This document shows positions 30,760-40,691 of a stretch of DNA of 64,000 nucleotides, piece after piece. The position numbers and the translations under genes were made by a program. The stretch's first letter is position 1. The number at the start of each line of letters is the position of its first letter. Below the pieces are notes generated by a model. The model was given only the letters and a program-made list of their open reading frames with translations, ran no database searches and had not been told where the DNA came from. Source of the DNA: an uncultured Gammaproteobacteria bacterium (GTDB lineage: Bacteria; Pseudomonadota; Gammaproteobacteria; Steroidobacterales; XN24); the NCBI GenBank assembly GCA_947259915.1, contig CAMYOC010000033.1, forward strand, positions 29,166 to 93,165, read 5' to 3'.

Positions 30760-31646
30760 GCTTCGAGCGGTCCCTCACCCTCTACCGCGATCGCATCGAG
30801 GGTGTCCTTGAACGCTGGCTGCCGGCGCCCGATCATGGCCCGCACCGGCTCCACCAGGCCATGCGTTATGCGGTGCTCGGCGGTGGCAAGCGGGTACGCC
30901 CACTGCTGGTTTATCTGACCGGCGAGGCGGTTGGCGTGGACCCGGCCCGGCTCGACGGCCCGGCCGCGGCGGTGGAATTGATCCATGCCTATTCGCTGGT
31001 CCATGACGACCTGCCCGCCATGGACGATGACGAGCTGCGGCGGGGTCGGCCCACCTGCCACAAGGCTTTCGACGAGGCCACCGCGATCCTTGCCGGCGAC
31101 GCACTCCAGGTCCTGGCCTTCCAGATCCTCGCCGACGACCGGATGATGACCCCGGACCCGGCGCAACGCCTGACCATCGTCAGCGTGCTGGCGCAAGCGA
31201 GCGGCACGGAAGGCATGGCCGGTGGCCAGGCTATCGATCTCTCGGTGGAGGGCACCCGGCCCACGTCCCGGTTGCTGGAGCAGATGCACGCACGCAAGAC
31301 CGGCGCGCTGATCCGCGCCGGCGTGTTGATGGCGGCGCATAGCGGCGAGAGGCTGGCGTCAGATCGACTGGAATCCCTGTCCCGCTTCGGCCAGCACATC
31401 GGGCTGGCGTTCCAGATCCAGGACGACATCCTCGACGTGGAGGGAGAAACCGGGGTCATCGGCAAGACCGCGGGCGCTGACAGTGCGCGCGCCAAACCCA
31501 ACTATCCCGCAGTGGTCGGACTGGATGAGGCCAAACAGCGTGCCCGGAAGCTCTGTGATGACGGCCTGCAGGCGATCGACTGGCTGCCTGAGCAGGCGGA
31601 CGGCCTGCGTCAGCTGGCCCGCTATATCGTGCATCGGGATCATTGA
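30756..31646 (+). CDS. ispA: Polyprenyl synthetase (farnesyl diphosphate synthase)
   Basis: GGKRVRPLLVYL, DDLPAMDDDELRRGRPTCHK first Asp-rich motif, FQIQDDILDVEG second motif; GTG start overlapping xseB. Confidence 0.94.
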   Translation: MSFERSLTLYRDRIEGVLERWLPAPDHGPHRLHQAMRYAVLGGGKRVRPLLVYLTGEAVGVDPARLDGPAAAVELIHAYSLVHDDLPAMDDDELRRGRPTCHKAFDEATAILAGDALQVLAFQILADDRMMTPDPAQRLTIVSVLAQASGTEGMAGGQAIDLSVEGTRPTSRLLEQMHARKTGALIRAGVLMAAHSGERLASDRLESLSRFGQHIGLAFQIQDDILDVEGETGVIGKTAGADSARAKPNYPAVVGLDEAKQRARKLCDDGLQAIDWLPEQADGLRQLARYIVHRDH

Positions 31647-31760
31647 ATACCCGCAAACGGCCCTGCGGTCTTGGACATAGCCGGATGTCTCCCGGATAAT
31701 CGAAAACTCTTCCTGCACCCGGCCGACCACCCGGCCGCGGGGACCCGAGCACCCGCGCAC

Positions 31761-33653
31761 ATGGACATCAGCAGCAATTACCCGCTCCTCGCCAGCGTCG
31801 ACGATCCGAAGGATCTGCGCGCCCTGCCGGAAGATGCATTGCCGGCGTTGTCGCAGGAGTTGCGGGATTTTTTGATCCAGACCATGGGCAAGACCGGTGG
31901 TCACTTTGCCGCCAACCTGGGCACGGTGGAACTGGCCATTGCCCTGCACTATGTGTTCGACACGCCCCGTGACCGCATCGTCTGGGATGTCGGCCATCAG
32001 GCCTATCCGCACAAAATTTTGACCGGTCGCCGCGGACGATTGAGCACGATCCGCCAGCAGGATGGACTCGCGCCGTTCCCGAATCGCTCCGAGAGCGAGT
32101 ACGACACCTTCGGGGTCGGCCACTCCAGTACCTCGGTCAGCGCCGCACTCGGCATGGCCATCGCGGCCGCCAGCAAGAGCGAGGATCGGCGGGTGGTGGC
32201 GGTGATCGGTGACGGCGCGATGACTGCCGGGCTCGCCTACGAAGCGCTCAATCACGCCGGCAGTCTCAATGTGGACCTGCTGGTGATCCTCAACGACAAC
32301 GACATGTCGATTTCCGAGAACGTCGGCGCCATGTCCAATTATCTGGCCAAAGTGCTCTCGGGCAAGCTCTATTCGACTATCCGCGAAGGCAGCAAGAAGC
32401 TGATCCGGCGTATGCCGACCGTGTGGGAACTGGCCAGGCGTTCGGAGGAGCACGTCAAGGGCATGGTCCTGCCGGGCACCCTGTTCGAGGAACTGGGGAT
32501 GAACTATGTCGGTCCGGTGGATGGCCATGACCTGAGCGTGCTGGTGCAGACCCTGGGCAATCTCCGCGATCTCAATGGACCGCAGTTGCTGCACATCATG
32601 ACGCGCAAGGGCCAGGGCTATGCGCCAGCGGAGAAAGACCCGATCCTCTGGCACGGACCCGGGCCCTTCGACCCGGCCAGCGGCGAGATCATAAAGAAGA
32701 AAAGCAGCGGCCCGAGCTACTCGAAGGTCTTTGGCGACTGGCTTATCGATATGGCCGAGGCGGATCCGGCAATCATCGGCATCACGCCGGCGATGCGCGA
32801 GGGCTCGGGCATGGTGGAGTTCGAACGCCGCTTCCCGGATCGTTACTTCGACGTCGGCATCGCCGAACAACACGCGGTCACCCTGGGCGCGGGCATGGCT
32901 TGCGAGGGTATGCGGCCGGTCGTGGCGATCTACTCGACCTTCCTGCAGCGCGCTTATGATCAGTTGATCCACGACGTGGCGCTGCAGAACCTGCCGGTGC
33001 TGTTCGCCATCGATCGGGGTGGTCTGGTCGGCGCCGATGGCCCGACACACCACGGCGCTTTCGACCTTAGTTACCTGCGTTGCGTGCCCAATATGGTGGT
33101 GATGGCGCCGGCCGACGAAAATGAATGTCGGCAGATGCTCTACACCGGCGCACGGCTGGAGCAGCCGGCCGCAGTGCGCTACCCGCGCGGCACCGGGCCC
33201 GGACGCCAGATCGAGCAGACCATGACCGCGCTGCCGATCGGCAAGGCTGAACTACGCCGCCGTGGCCACGAACTGGCGTTGCTGGCCTTCGGCGCCATGG
33301 TGCCGGTGGCGGAACAGGCCGCAGAGCTGCTTGACGCAACCGTGGTCAACATGCGCTTCGTCAAGCCGCTGGATGAGACGCTGCTGGAGAGTCTGGCGCG
33401 CAGCCACAAGGCGTTTGTGACTCTGGAAGACAACGCGGTGTCCGGCGGCGCGGGCAGCGCGATCAACGAACTCCTGGCCACCCACGGACTGCTGCTCCCG
33501 GTATTGAATCTCGGCATCCCCGATCGCTTTATCGAACACGGCTCTCGCGAGCAGTGCCTGACGGCGGCCGGACTGGATCTGGATGCGGTGCTGGCGGCGG
33601 TACGGGCCTGGCGTGGCGAGCCGGCTGGCGTCGCCGCCGGCCAGGGACGTTAA
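31761..33653 (+). CDS. dxs: 1-deoxy-D-xylulose-5-phosphate synthase
   Basis: 630 aa; [20 protein letters not shown] thiamine-PP motif, DIAEQHAV-like segment ([15 protein letters not shown]); start [10 protein letters not shown]. Confidence 0.97.
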   Translation: MDISSNYPLLASVDDPKDLRALPEDALPALSQELRDFLIQTMGKTGGHFAANLGTVELAIALHYVFDTPRDRIVWDVGHQAYPHKILTGRRGRLSTIRQQDGLAPFPNRSESEYDTFGVGHSSTSVSAALGMAIAAASKSEDRRVVAVIGDGAMTAGLAYEALNHAGSLNVDLLVILNDNDMSISENVGAMSNYLAKVLSGKLYSTIREGSKKLIRRMPTVWELARRSEEHVKGMVLPGTLFEELGMNYVGPVDGHDLSVLVQTLGNLRDLNGPQLLHIMTRKGQGYAPAEKDPILWHGPGPFDPASGEIIKKKSSGPSYSKVFGDWLIDMAEADPAIIGITPAMREGSGMVEFERRFPDRYFDVGIAEQHAVTLGAGMACEGMRPVVAIYSTFLQRAYDQLIHDVALQNLPVLFAIDRGGLVGADGPTHHGAFDLSYLRCVPNMVVMAPADENECRQMLYTGARLEQPAAVRYPRGTGPGRQIEQTMTALPIGKAELRRRGHELALLAFGAMVPVAEQAAELLDATVVNMRFVKPLDETLLESLARSHKAFVTLEDNAVSGGAGSAINELLATHGLLLPVLNLGIPDRFIEHGSREQCLTAAGLDLDAVLAAVRAWRGEPAGVAAGQGR

Positions 33654-33805
33654 TGTCCCGTGGAACTCTCCGCCGCCCCGATTGACCTATAATGGACGAT
33701 CCCGGGCCCGACAGGGCTCTATCCGCCGCATGCGGCAAATGGCTTTGCAGCCCCCCAGCGTTCGCGCAAGCGAGCCCCGACCAGGACTCCCAGGTAGACA
33801 TCAAG

Positions 33806-34639
33806 ATGCGCCACACCAAAGACGACCACGCGCCGGTAGCCGAGCCCATTGAGGATGTTCAGAGCCGCGCGGACACGCGCCGGATCCCGATCAACAAAGT
33901 CGGTATCAAGGATATCCATCATCCGGTGCGCGTGCGTGACCGTTCCGGGGGCGATCAGCACACCATCGCCAACTTCAACATGTATGTGAACCTGCCGCAC
34001 GATTTCAAGGGCACGCACATGTCGCGTTTCGTCGAGATTCTCAACAACCACGAGCGAGAAATCTCGGTCAAGTCGTTCCGCGAGATGATGGTGGAATTGA
34101 CCGATCGGCTCGATGCCGATTCCGGGCACATCGAGATGAGCTTCAAATATTTCGTCAACAAGAAGGCGCCGATCAGCGGGGTCGAGAGCCTGCTCGACTA
34201 CGAAGCCAGCCTTATCGGCGAACGCCGTGACGGCCGTAACATCATCAACATCAAGGTCGTGGTTCCGGTCACCAGTCTGTGTCCTTGCTCGAAGAAGATC
34301 TCGGATTTTGGCGCGCACAACCAGCGTTCCCACGTCACGATCCAGGCACGCGTGGACAGCTTTATGTGGATCGAGGAGCTGATCGAGATCGCGGAGTCAG
34401 AAGCCTCTTGCGAACTCTACGGCATACTCAAGCGGCCGGATGAAAAATATGTCACCGAGCGCGCCTACGAGAATCCCAAGTTCGTTGAGGATATCGTCCG
34501 TGACATCGCGGTGCGCCTCAATGCCGATGAGCGGGTCCGTGCCTATGTGGTCGAGTCAGAGAATTTCGAATCGATCCACAATCACTCGGCCTACGCTCTG
34601 ATCGAGCGCGACAAGGACGCCGACGACGAAGCGGCCTGA
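33806..34639 (+). CDS. folE2: GTP cyclohydrolase FolE2 (type IB)
   Basis: [27 protein letters not shown] with active-site Cys; start [10 protein letters not shown]. Confidence 0.93.
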   Translation: MRHTKDDHAPVAEPIEDVQSRADTRRIPINKVGIKDIHHPVRVRDRSGGDQHTIANFNMYVNLPHDFKGTHMSRFVEILNNHEREISVKSFREMMVELTDRLDADSGHIEMSFKYFVNKKAPISGVESLLDYEASLIGERRDGRNIINIKVVVPVTSLCPCSKKISDFGAHNQRSHVTIQARVDSFMWIEELIEIAESEASCELYGILKRPDEKYVTERAYENPKFVEDIVRDIAVRLNADERVRAYVVESENFESIHNHSAYALIERDKDADDEAA

Positions 34640-34685
34640 GGCCCAGGCACAGATAGCGCTCGCCTGGCAGCGACGCTGCCCTGGA

Positions 34686-35951
34686 TCAGGTGCGGTCCAG
34701 ACGCCCGCCCTGAAGGCGCTGGATCAGGCTGCGCAGGAACACCCGGTTAAAGCGCAGCTGGCATGAGGTGGAGAGCGTCTCCAGCAATGTCGAACTGACG
34801 CGTAGCATTACGCCGTCGGTGCGCGCCCGGATCGTGGCGGTGCGCATCGCGTCGCGCACGTAGCTGGTCTCGCCAAAGCATTCCCCGGGCCCCAGATTGC
34901 CGACCACGTTGCCACCGGTCTCCACTTCCACTTCGCCATTCGCGACCACATAGAAGCGGTCGTCGAGCTCGCCTTCCTTGACGATGTCCTGGCCCGCCCC
35001 GAATTTCTGCCAGTCGCCGGCGCGCAGCAGTTCGCGGATCTCGCCGTGGGAGAAATCATGGAAGAAGGTGAGACCGCGTAGCGTGTCGTATCGCTCCTGG
35101 TCATCCAGAGCCGGGACCTGATTGCGCACCTTCTGATGCAGCCGGGTCAACTCTGCAGCGAATTCGAGGCCGGTGGCGTAACGCTCCTCGGTGCGCTTGC
35201 GCAGCGCCGTCATCACCACCTCTTCCAGCTCCTCGGACACGTCCTCACGTAGCGCATGGATCGGGCGTGGTGTCGCGTAGACAATCTTGTGCAGGAGCTT
35301 AGCCAGGCTGCTCGCGCGCAGCGGGCGGTAACCGGTAATCAACTCGTACATCACCGCGCCCAGCGAATAGACATCGGATTGCGCGGTGATTTCCTCGGAC
35401 TTGACCTGCTCGGGCGACATATAACTGGGCGACCCGGCGATGCCGTCGATGCGCGAGATCTCCGGATCGCTGGTGATGGCGATGCCGAAGTCGATGATGC
35501 GGACGTCGTTGTCCAGCGTCAGCATGATGTTGCTTGGCTTGATGTCGCGGTGGACCACACCGCGGCTATGCGCGTAGTGCAGCGCCCGGGCGCACTTGAA
35601 CACGATCTTCAGCACGTCATCGATAGGCAGCAGGTTGTCCGGCTTGCAGTAGGCCGAGAGGGTGCGGGCACCATGTACGTGCTCCATCACGACGTAATAG
35701 CGCCCTGACTCGACGCCGGCATCGTAGAGGGGCAGGATGTTGGGATGCTGCAGGCGCCCGACCATGTGCGCCTCGGTGAAGAACATCTTGCGCGCGGTGC
35801 GTGCCTTCTCTTCTTCTTCGTCTATTTCGGCCAGATACAGCTTGATCGCGACGTCGCGACCGTAATAAGGATCATGCGACAGGTACACCGTACCGGTGCT
35901 GCCTTTCCCGACATTGTTGATGATCCGGTATTTTCCAATCTTGTCGGGCAC
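34686..35951 (-). CDS. Ser/Thr protein kinase fused to a C-terminal cyclic-nucleotide-binding-like domain
   Basis: VPDKIGKYRIINNVGKGSTGTVYL, VAIKLYL, HRDIKPSNIML, IIDFGIA, then FYVVANGEVEVETGG ... PGECFGETSYVRDAMRTATIRA. GTG start at 35951 with GGAG RBS; the longer ORF to 36476 overlaps pgpA. Confidence 0.88.
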   Translation of the reverse strand: MPDKIGKYRIINNVGKGSTGTVYLSHDPYYGRDVAIKLYLAEIDEEEEKARTARKMFFTEAHMVGRLQHPNILPLYDAGVESGRYYVVMEHVHGARTLSAYCKPDNLLPIDDVLKIVFKCARALHYAHSRGVVHRDIKPSNIMLTLDNDVRIIDFGIAITSDPEISRIDGIAGSPSYMSPEQVKSEEITAQSDVYSLGAVMYELITGYRPLRASSLAKLLHKIVYATPRPIHALREDVSEELEEVVMTALRKRTEERYATGLEFAAELTRLHQKVRNQVPALDDQERYDTLRGLTFFHDFSHGEIRELLRAGDWQKFGAGQDIVKEGELDDRFYVVANGEVEVETGGNVVGNLGPGECFGETSYVRDAMRTATIRARTDGVMLRVSSTLLETLSTSCQLRFNRVFLRSLIQRLQGGRLDRT

Positions 35952-35977
35952 CGACGATCTCCATTTCGCGATGGCCC

Positions 35978-36460
35978 TCAGATGCCCAGGTACGCGCGCG
36001 CTGCTAATATCAGCGCGCCCGCGAACAGGCCGGCCACAATGTCGTCGAGCATAATGCCTGTGCCACCACCTATTCCGTGATCCAGTTCCCGTATCGGCCA
36101 CGGCTTGAGGATGTCGAACAGTCGGAACAGGAGGAATCCGGCGATCACCCATGGCCAGCCGGGCGGCGCCGCGAGCATCGCCAGCAGATAGCCGGCGATC
36201 TCGTCCCAGACAATCCCCGGATGGTCGTGAGCGCCAAGACGTCGCGCGCTCTCTCCGCATAGCCATACGCCGAGTGCGCAGACGACCAGCACCACCGTGA
36301 CGCGCACGCCCATACCCAGGGGTCTCAGCGCCAACTCGATAGGGACGGCGACCAGCGTACCGAACGTCCCTGGAGCCACCGGCGCGAGACCGGCGCCAAA
36401 ACCGAAAGCCAAAAAATGTACCGGGTCCCCAAACACCTGCCCTGCCTTCACGCGAGTCAT
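35978..36460 (-). CDS. pgpA: Phosphatidylglycerophosphatase A
   Basis: APGTFGTLVAVP, IVWDEIAGYLLAML, FDILKPWPIRELDHGIGGGTGIMLDDIVAG. Confidence 0.94.
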   Translation of the reverse strand: MTRVKAGQVFGDPVHFLAFGFGAGLAPVAPGTFGTLVAVPIELALRPLGMGVRVTVVLVVCALGVWLCGESARRLGAHDHPGIVWDEIAGYLLAMLAAPPGWPWVIAGFLLFRLFDILKPWPIRELDHGIGGGTGIMLDDIVAGLFAGALILAARAYLGI

Positions 36461-37443
36461 GTTTGCTCCCCGTCAAAATGGGACCACCGACCGGACTCGG
36501 GCGCCGCCGCCGGTTCGCCCTTGAATCGACAATCCAGTGCGCTCCCGGCCGTGATGCGCCCGATGCTTGTCAGCTGACACCCACCCCGCGAGGCCAGGGC
36601 CGGTAGTTCTGCTGCGGCGGCTGCCGGCAGCGTAAAACAGAGTTCGTAGTCATCACCACCGTTGCAAGCCAGCGCCAGCGCGGTCTCCTGATTAAGGAGC
36701 GCCACCGCCGCCGCGGCAAGTGGCAAGCGTTCCAGATCCACCGTCGCACCGACCCCGCTGGCCACAAGCAGGCGCCCGAGATCTGTGAGCAGACCATCCG
36801 AGATGTCGATCGCGGCTGAAGCCATGCCCGGCAGAGCCTGACCCAATGCCAACCGCGGCGTCGGCCAGAGGAACGCTTTGCGCAGCGGTTCGGCGGCAGC
36901 GGCCGTGCTATCGATCAGACGCAGGCCGGCAGCAGCGCAACCAGGCGTACCGCTGATCACAACCAGGTCTCCGGCCTGCGCACTGGCCCGGGTCAGACAG
37001 CGGCCCGGATCGACGAATCCGATCAGCTGCACTGCCACCGACAGCGGACCCCGCACCGTGTCGCCGCCTACCAGGGCCACGCCGCAGGCGTCGGCCAGTT
37101 GCCGAAAACCTCCGGCGAAATCCTCCAGCCATGCTGCATCCGCAGCGGGCAGCGACAAAGACAGGCTGGCCCAGGCTGGCTCGGCCCCCATCGCGGCCAG
37201 ATCGCTGAGATTCACCGCCAGCGCACGATGCGCGATGGCCGCGGCCGGTGTGCCCGCCGGAAAATGGACACCCTCATTGATGGTGTCCAGGACGCTGACC
37301 AGGTCGCGGCCGGGTGGCGGCGTCAGCACGGCGCCGTCGTCGCCGACGCCCAGCTTCACATCAGATCGCGCCGGGTAGCCGCTGCTCAGGCAAGCGATAA
37401 TGTCGGCTTCGCTCAAGCCCCCCAATCTCAGCTCCGGTACCAC
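36457..37443 (-). CDS. thiL: Thiamine-monophosphate kinase
   Basis: LGVGDDGAVLTPPPGRDLVSVLDTINEGVHF; AIDISDGLLTDLGRLL; ATGA overlap with pgpA. Confidence 0.94.
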   Translation of the reverse strand: MVPELRLGGLSEADIIACLSSGYPARSDVKLGVGDDGAVLTPPPGRDLVSVLDTINEGVHFPAGTPAAAIAHRALAVNLSDLAAMGAEPAWASLSLSLPAADAAWLEDFAGGFRQLADACGVALVGGDTVRGPLSVAVQLIGFVDPGRCLTRASAQAGDLVVISGTPGCAAAGLRLIDSTAAAAEPLRKAFLWPTPRLALGQALPGMASAAIDISDGLLTDLGRLLVASGVGATVDLERLPLAAAAVALLNQETALALACNGGDDYELCFTLPAAAAAELPALASRGGCQLTSIGRITAGSALDCRFKGEPAAAPESGRWSHFDGEQT

Positions 37444-37979
37444 TTCGGATACAGCTCCATCACCACCGGACCGTCGCTCTTTAACGCGTGACAGCTGCCG
37501 ATGTGTGGCGGCCGCTTGTCCGATTCGGGCAACTTACCCTCCCGGCTCAGTCGCGGAATGATGGTCTGGATCGCGACCACGGCGAGCTCCTGCAACAACC
37601 GCGTCAGATGGGTGCAGCCGTCGGCCTGACCCAGACGCTCCCTCACCTGCCGGGTCCAGCCGGGGCGGATGCGCGTACCGACCATGCCGCGGTAGTCGGG
37701 GGCGATATCCGGGCAATTAGGAAACGGGTGGCTGTCGGTCGATGCCTCGATGTCATGGATCTCGAGACGGTCATCGAGAGTGACGCGGATCCACATATCG
37801 TGCACCGGTGTGCCGGGATCGACCTGGCCGCGGTAGCGGTTGTCGAACGCGTAGGTCTTGGTGTCTACCATCCGGCCCTCGATGTCCCACAGGCCGTCCG
37901 CGCGGCGATACCCGCGACACTCGATGTCGCGTTGATGGATGGCTTCCCGCTCCACGGCTGGGCTCAACGGCATGGTCAC
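37428..37979 (-). CDS. DUF2889 family protein
   Basis: 183 aa; HQRDIECRGYRRADGLWDIEGRMVDTKTY, CPDIAPDYRGMVGTRIRPGWTRQVRERLG, GCTHLTRLL. Confidence 0.82.
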   Translation of the reverse strand: MTMPLSPAVEREAIHQRDIECRGYRRADGLWDIEGRMVDTKTYAFDNRYRGQVDPGTPVHDMWIRVTLDDRLEIHDIEASTDSHPFPNCPDIAPDYRGMVGTRIRPGWTRQVRERLGQADGCTHLTRLLQELAVVAIQTIIPRLSREGKLPESDKRPPHIGSCHALKSDGPVVMELYPKWYRS

Positions 37980-38426
37980 TCCGCTCGGCTGTCGAATTCA
38001 GAAGATCGGTGGTTGCGCGCCGCGCGGTCGAGCAGCGCGTTGACGAATTTGTGGCCGTCCTCGGCACCGTATGCGCGGCACAGGTCAACCGCCTCATTGA
38101 TCACGACCTTGTAGGGCACTTCCGCGCGATGCACCAGCTCGTACATGCCGATCAGCAGGATGCTGTGCTCCACCGGATCGAGCTGGATGACGGCGCGGTC
38201 AGACAACAGGTCGATCTCGCGATCCAGCTGCTCCTGCTTGTCGATGACCTGCATCACCAGGTCGCTAAAATAGTCCGCCTCCGCTCTGCCGTGCTCCTCG
38301 TCCGCGGTGAACTGAAGCACCAGGTCCTTGGCCAGCGACGGATTCAGCTGCCATTGGTAGAGCGCCTGCATGGCCCGGCGCCGGGCTAGGCCGCGGGGGC
38401 CGCGCGATTCGCGCTCAGCAGTGGCC
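37976..38426 (-). CDS. nusB: Transcription antitermination factor NusB
   Basis: RRRAMQALYQWQL ... ILLIGMYELVHRAEVPYKVVINEAVDLCRAYGAEDGHKFVNALLD; probable TTG start at 38426 just after ribH stop. Confidence 0.92.
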
Positions 38427-38430
38427 AAGC

Positions 38431-38907
38431 TCAGGTTTCCAGCTGACGCAGCAGGTTCGCCATCTCGATGGCCGAGGCCGCCGCCTCGGCACCCTTGTTG
38501 CCGGCTTTGGTGCCGGCCCGCTCCACTGCCTGCTCGATGGTGTCCACGGTGAGCACGCCAAAGGCCACCGGCAGATCGTGCGCCAGCGCGGCCTGAGCCA
38601 CTCCCTTGGTGCACTCTCCGGCGACATAGTCGAAGTGAGGCGTCGCGCCGCGTATCACCGCGCCGAGCGCGATGATGGCGTCGAAACGGCGCGTGGCCGC
38701 CATACGCTTGACCGCCAGCGGGATCTCCCAGGCGCCCGGAACCCGGACCACGGTGATATCGGGCTCCACTGCGCCATGGCGCAGCAGCGTATCCAGGGCA
38801 CCCCGCAAAAGCGGCTCGACGATGAAATCATTAAAGCGCGCCGCCACCACACCAAAGCGGAAATCCCGGGCCAGCATCCTGCCTTCGATGGTCTTGATCT
38901 TGTCCAT
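38431..38907 (-). CDS. ribH: 6,7-dimethyl-8-ribityllumazine synthase
   Basis: [58 protein letters not shown]. Confidence 0.95.
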   Translation of the reverse strand: MDKIKTIEGRMLARDFRFGVVAARFNDFIVEPLLRGALDTLLRHGAVEPDITVVRVPGAWEIPLAVKRMAATRRFDAIIALGAVIRGATPHFDYVAGECTKGVAQAALAHDLPVAFGVLTVDTIEQAVERAGTKAGNKGAEAAASAIEMANLLRQLET

Positions 38908-38923
38908 GTCGAACTCCCGGCGC

Positions 38924-40021
38924 CTAGTCCACGTACTCTACGATCTCGAGAGCGAACCCGGAGATGCCGGTCATCTGTTTCGGCGCGCTCAATACACGCA
39001 TGCGATGGATGCCGAGATTACGCAGGATCTGGGCGCCGATACCGTAGGTTTTGAGCACCGTGGAATGGGCGCCGTCCGCCTCCCGGCCGCTGGGGCGCCC
39101 CGACATCCGCTCGATAGAGTCCATCACGTCACGCGGAGATTCATTGGCGCCGCGCAGGATGACCACCACTCCGCAGCCGTCCTCCGCCACACGCGCCAAC
39201 GCGTCGCGCAGCTTCCAGCTTTCGTCATGAGCAGAAATCCCCAGCACATCGCGCAGTGTGTCCATCACCTGGACACGCACCAGCGGCAGACCGGTGTCGA
39301 GATCGCCGCGGATCAGCGCCAGATGCAGGTCCTGGTGTACATGATCCTCGAAACAGGCCAGACGGAATTCACCGAACTCGGTATCCACCGTCTGCTCAAA
39401 CACACGCTCCACCGACTCCTCTTTCTCCAGGCGGTAGCGGATCAGGGAGGCGATCGTGGCCATCTTGAGTTGGTGATCGCGAGCGAAACCCATCAGGTCG
39501 GGCCGCCGGGCCATGGTCCCGTCTTCATTGAGGATCTCCACGATCACTGCTGCCGGCTCGAGCCCGGCCAGGCGGGCAAGATCGCAGCCCGCCTCGGTAT
39601 GCCCGGCGCGGGTCAACACGCCGCCGGGCTGCGCCATCAACGGGAAGATATGCCCCGGCTGACGCAGATCCTCGGATTTCGCCTCCGCGCGCACGGCCGT
39701 GCGGATGGTGTGCGCGCGGTCATGGGCGGAGATACCGGTTGTGACGCCCTCGGCGGCCTCGATAGAGATGGTGAAATTGGTACGCCGGTCCATGTCGGTG
39801 CTGCTGACCATCAGCGGCAAGCGCAGCTGACTGCAGCGGTCGCGGTTGAGGGTCAGACAGATCAGGCCGCGGCCGTAGCGGGCCATAAAATTGATGTCTT
39901 CCGGTCTGACCTTGGAGGCGGCCATGACCAGGTCCCCTTCATTCTCACGGTCTTCGTCATCCATGATGATGACCATGCGGCCCGCGCGAAGATCAGCCAG
40001 CACTTCCTCGATGGAATTCAT
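38924..40021 (-). CDS. 3,4-dihydroxy-2-butanone 4-phosphate synthase with a degenerate GTP cyclohydrolase II-like C-terminal domain (RibBX-like)
   Basis: RibB motifs [19 protein letters not shown] and [18 protein letters not shown]-term starts [15 protein letters not shown] but lacks the RibA Zn-ligand Cys pattern. Confidence 0.9.
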   Translation of the reverse strand: MNSIEEVLADLRAGRMVIIMDDEDRENEGDLVMAASKVRPEDINFMARYGRGLICLTLNRDRCSQLRLPLMVSSTDMDRRTNFTISIEAAEGVTTGISAHDRAHTIRTAVRAEAKSEDLRQPGHIFPLMAQPGGVLTRAGHTEAGCDLARLAGLEPAAVIVEILNEDGTMARRPDLMGFARDHQLKMATIASLIRYRLEKEESVERVFEQTVDTEFGEFRLACFEDHVHQDLHLALIRGDLDTGLPLVRVQVMDTLRDVLGISAHDESWKLRDALARVAEDGCGVVVILRGANESPRDVMDSIERMSGRPSGREADGAHSTVLKTYGIGAQILRNLGIHRMRVLSAPKQMTGISGFALEIVEYVD

Positions 40022-40040
40022 CGCCGGCTCCTGATGCAGA

Positions 40041-40691
40041 TCAGTGACTTTTTGCAAAACCGTTCTCCCTGAGTGTCTCCATGCTGATGCCGGCCGCAGC
40101 GTCGTGACCGAGCAGACGCTCCAGATAGCGGGCCACGATATCGACCTCGAGATTCACGCGGAGCCCAGGCTTCCAGGCCGAAACATTAGTTATTTCAATC
40201 GTATGCGGAACAATGTTCACGCCAAAAATAGCCCCGTCCACATCGTTCACCGTAAGACTGACGCCGTCGATACAGATCGAGCCCTTGCGCGCGATATAGC
40301 GCCCCAGCGCGGCCGGCGCACGCACGCGGAAACGCACCGAGCGCGCTTCCTCGCGCCGCTCGATCACTTCGCCTACCCCGTCCACATGCCCGGTGACCAG
40401 GTGTCCACCCAGCGGCGTGGCCAGCGTCAGTGCCTGTTCCAGATTGACCCGGTGTCCGGGGCGCAGCTCACCCAGCGTGGTCAGGCCCAGACTCTCTCTC
40501 GACACGTCTGCGGCGAAGCTCTCGCCATCCAGATCCACCGCGGTGAGACACACGCCGTTGACCGCGATGCTGTCACCAAGGCTGGAAGACGCAAGCGACA
40601 GCCCGGGGCACCGGATACGCAGACGCACATCGCCGCCGCGCGGCTCGATCGCCTCGACCTCCCCCTCGCTATGCACGATCCCGGTAAACAT
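40041..40691 (-). CDS. ribE: Riboflavin synthase alpha subunit
   Basis: MFTGIVHSEGEVEAIEPRGG; SIAVNGVCLTAVDLDG; GHLVTGHVDGVGEV; ICIDGVSLTVNDVDG. Confidence 0.95.
   Translation of the reverse strand: MFTGIVHSEGEVEAIEPRGGDVRLRIRCPGLSLASSSLGDSIAVNGVCLTAVDLDGESFAADVSRESLGLTTLGELRPGHRVNLEQALTLATPLGGHLVTGHVDGVGEVIERREEARSVRFRVRAPAALGRYIARKGSICIDGVSLTVNDVDGAIFGVNIVPHTIEITNVSAWKPGLRVNLEVDIVARYLERLLGHDAAAGISMETLRENGFAKSH

Noticed and set aside
31359-33053. 564-aa antisense ORF opposite ispA/dxs
   Set aside because: Lies wholly antisense to well-conserved ispA and dxs; a shadow ORF expected from high GC3 codon bias, and the translation has no recognisable domain.
35952-36476. N-terminal extension of the kinase-cNMP ORF (596 aa version)
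   Set aside because: Overlaps nearly all of pgpA in another frame and reads as low-complexity Arg/Gly; a GTG with good RBS at 35951 matches the kinase start.
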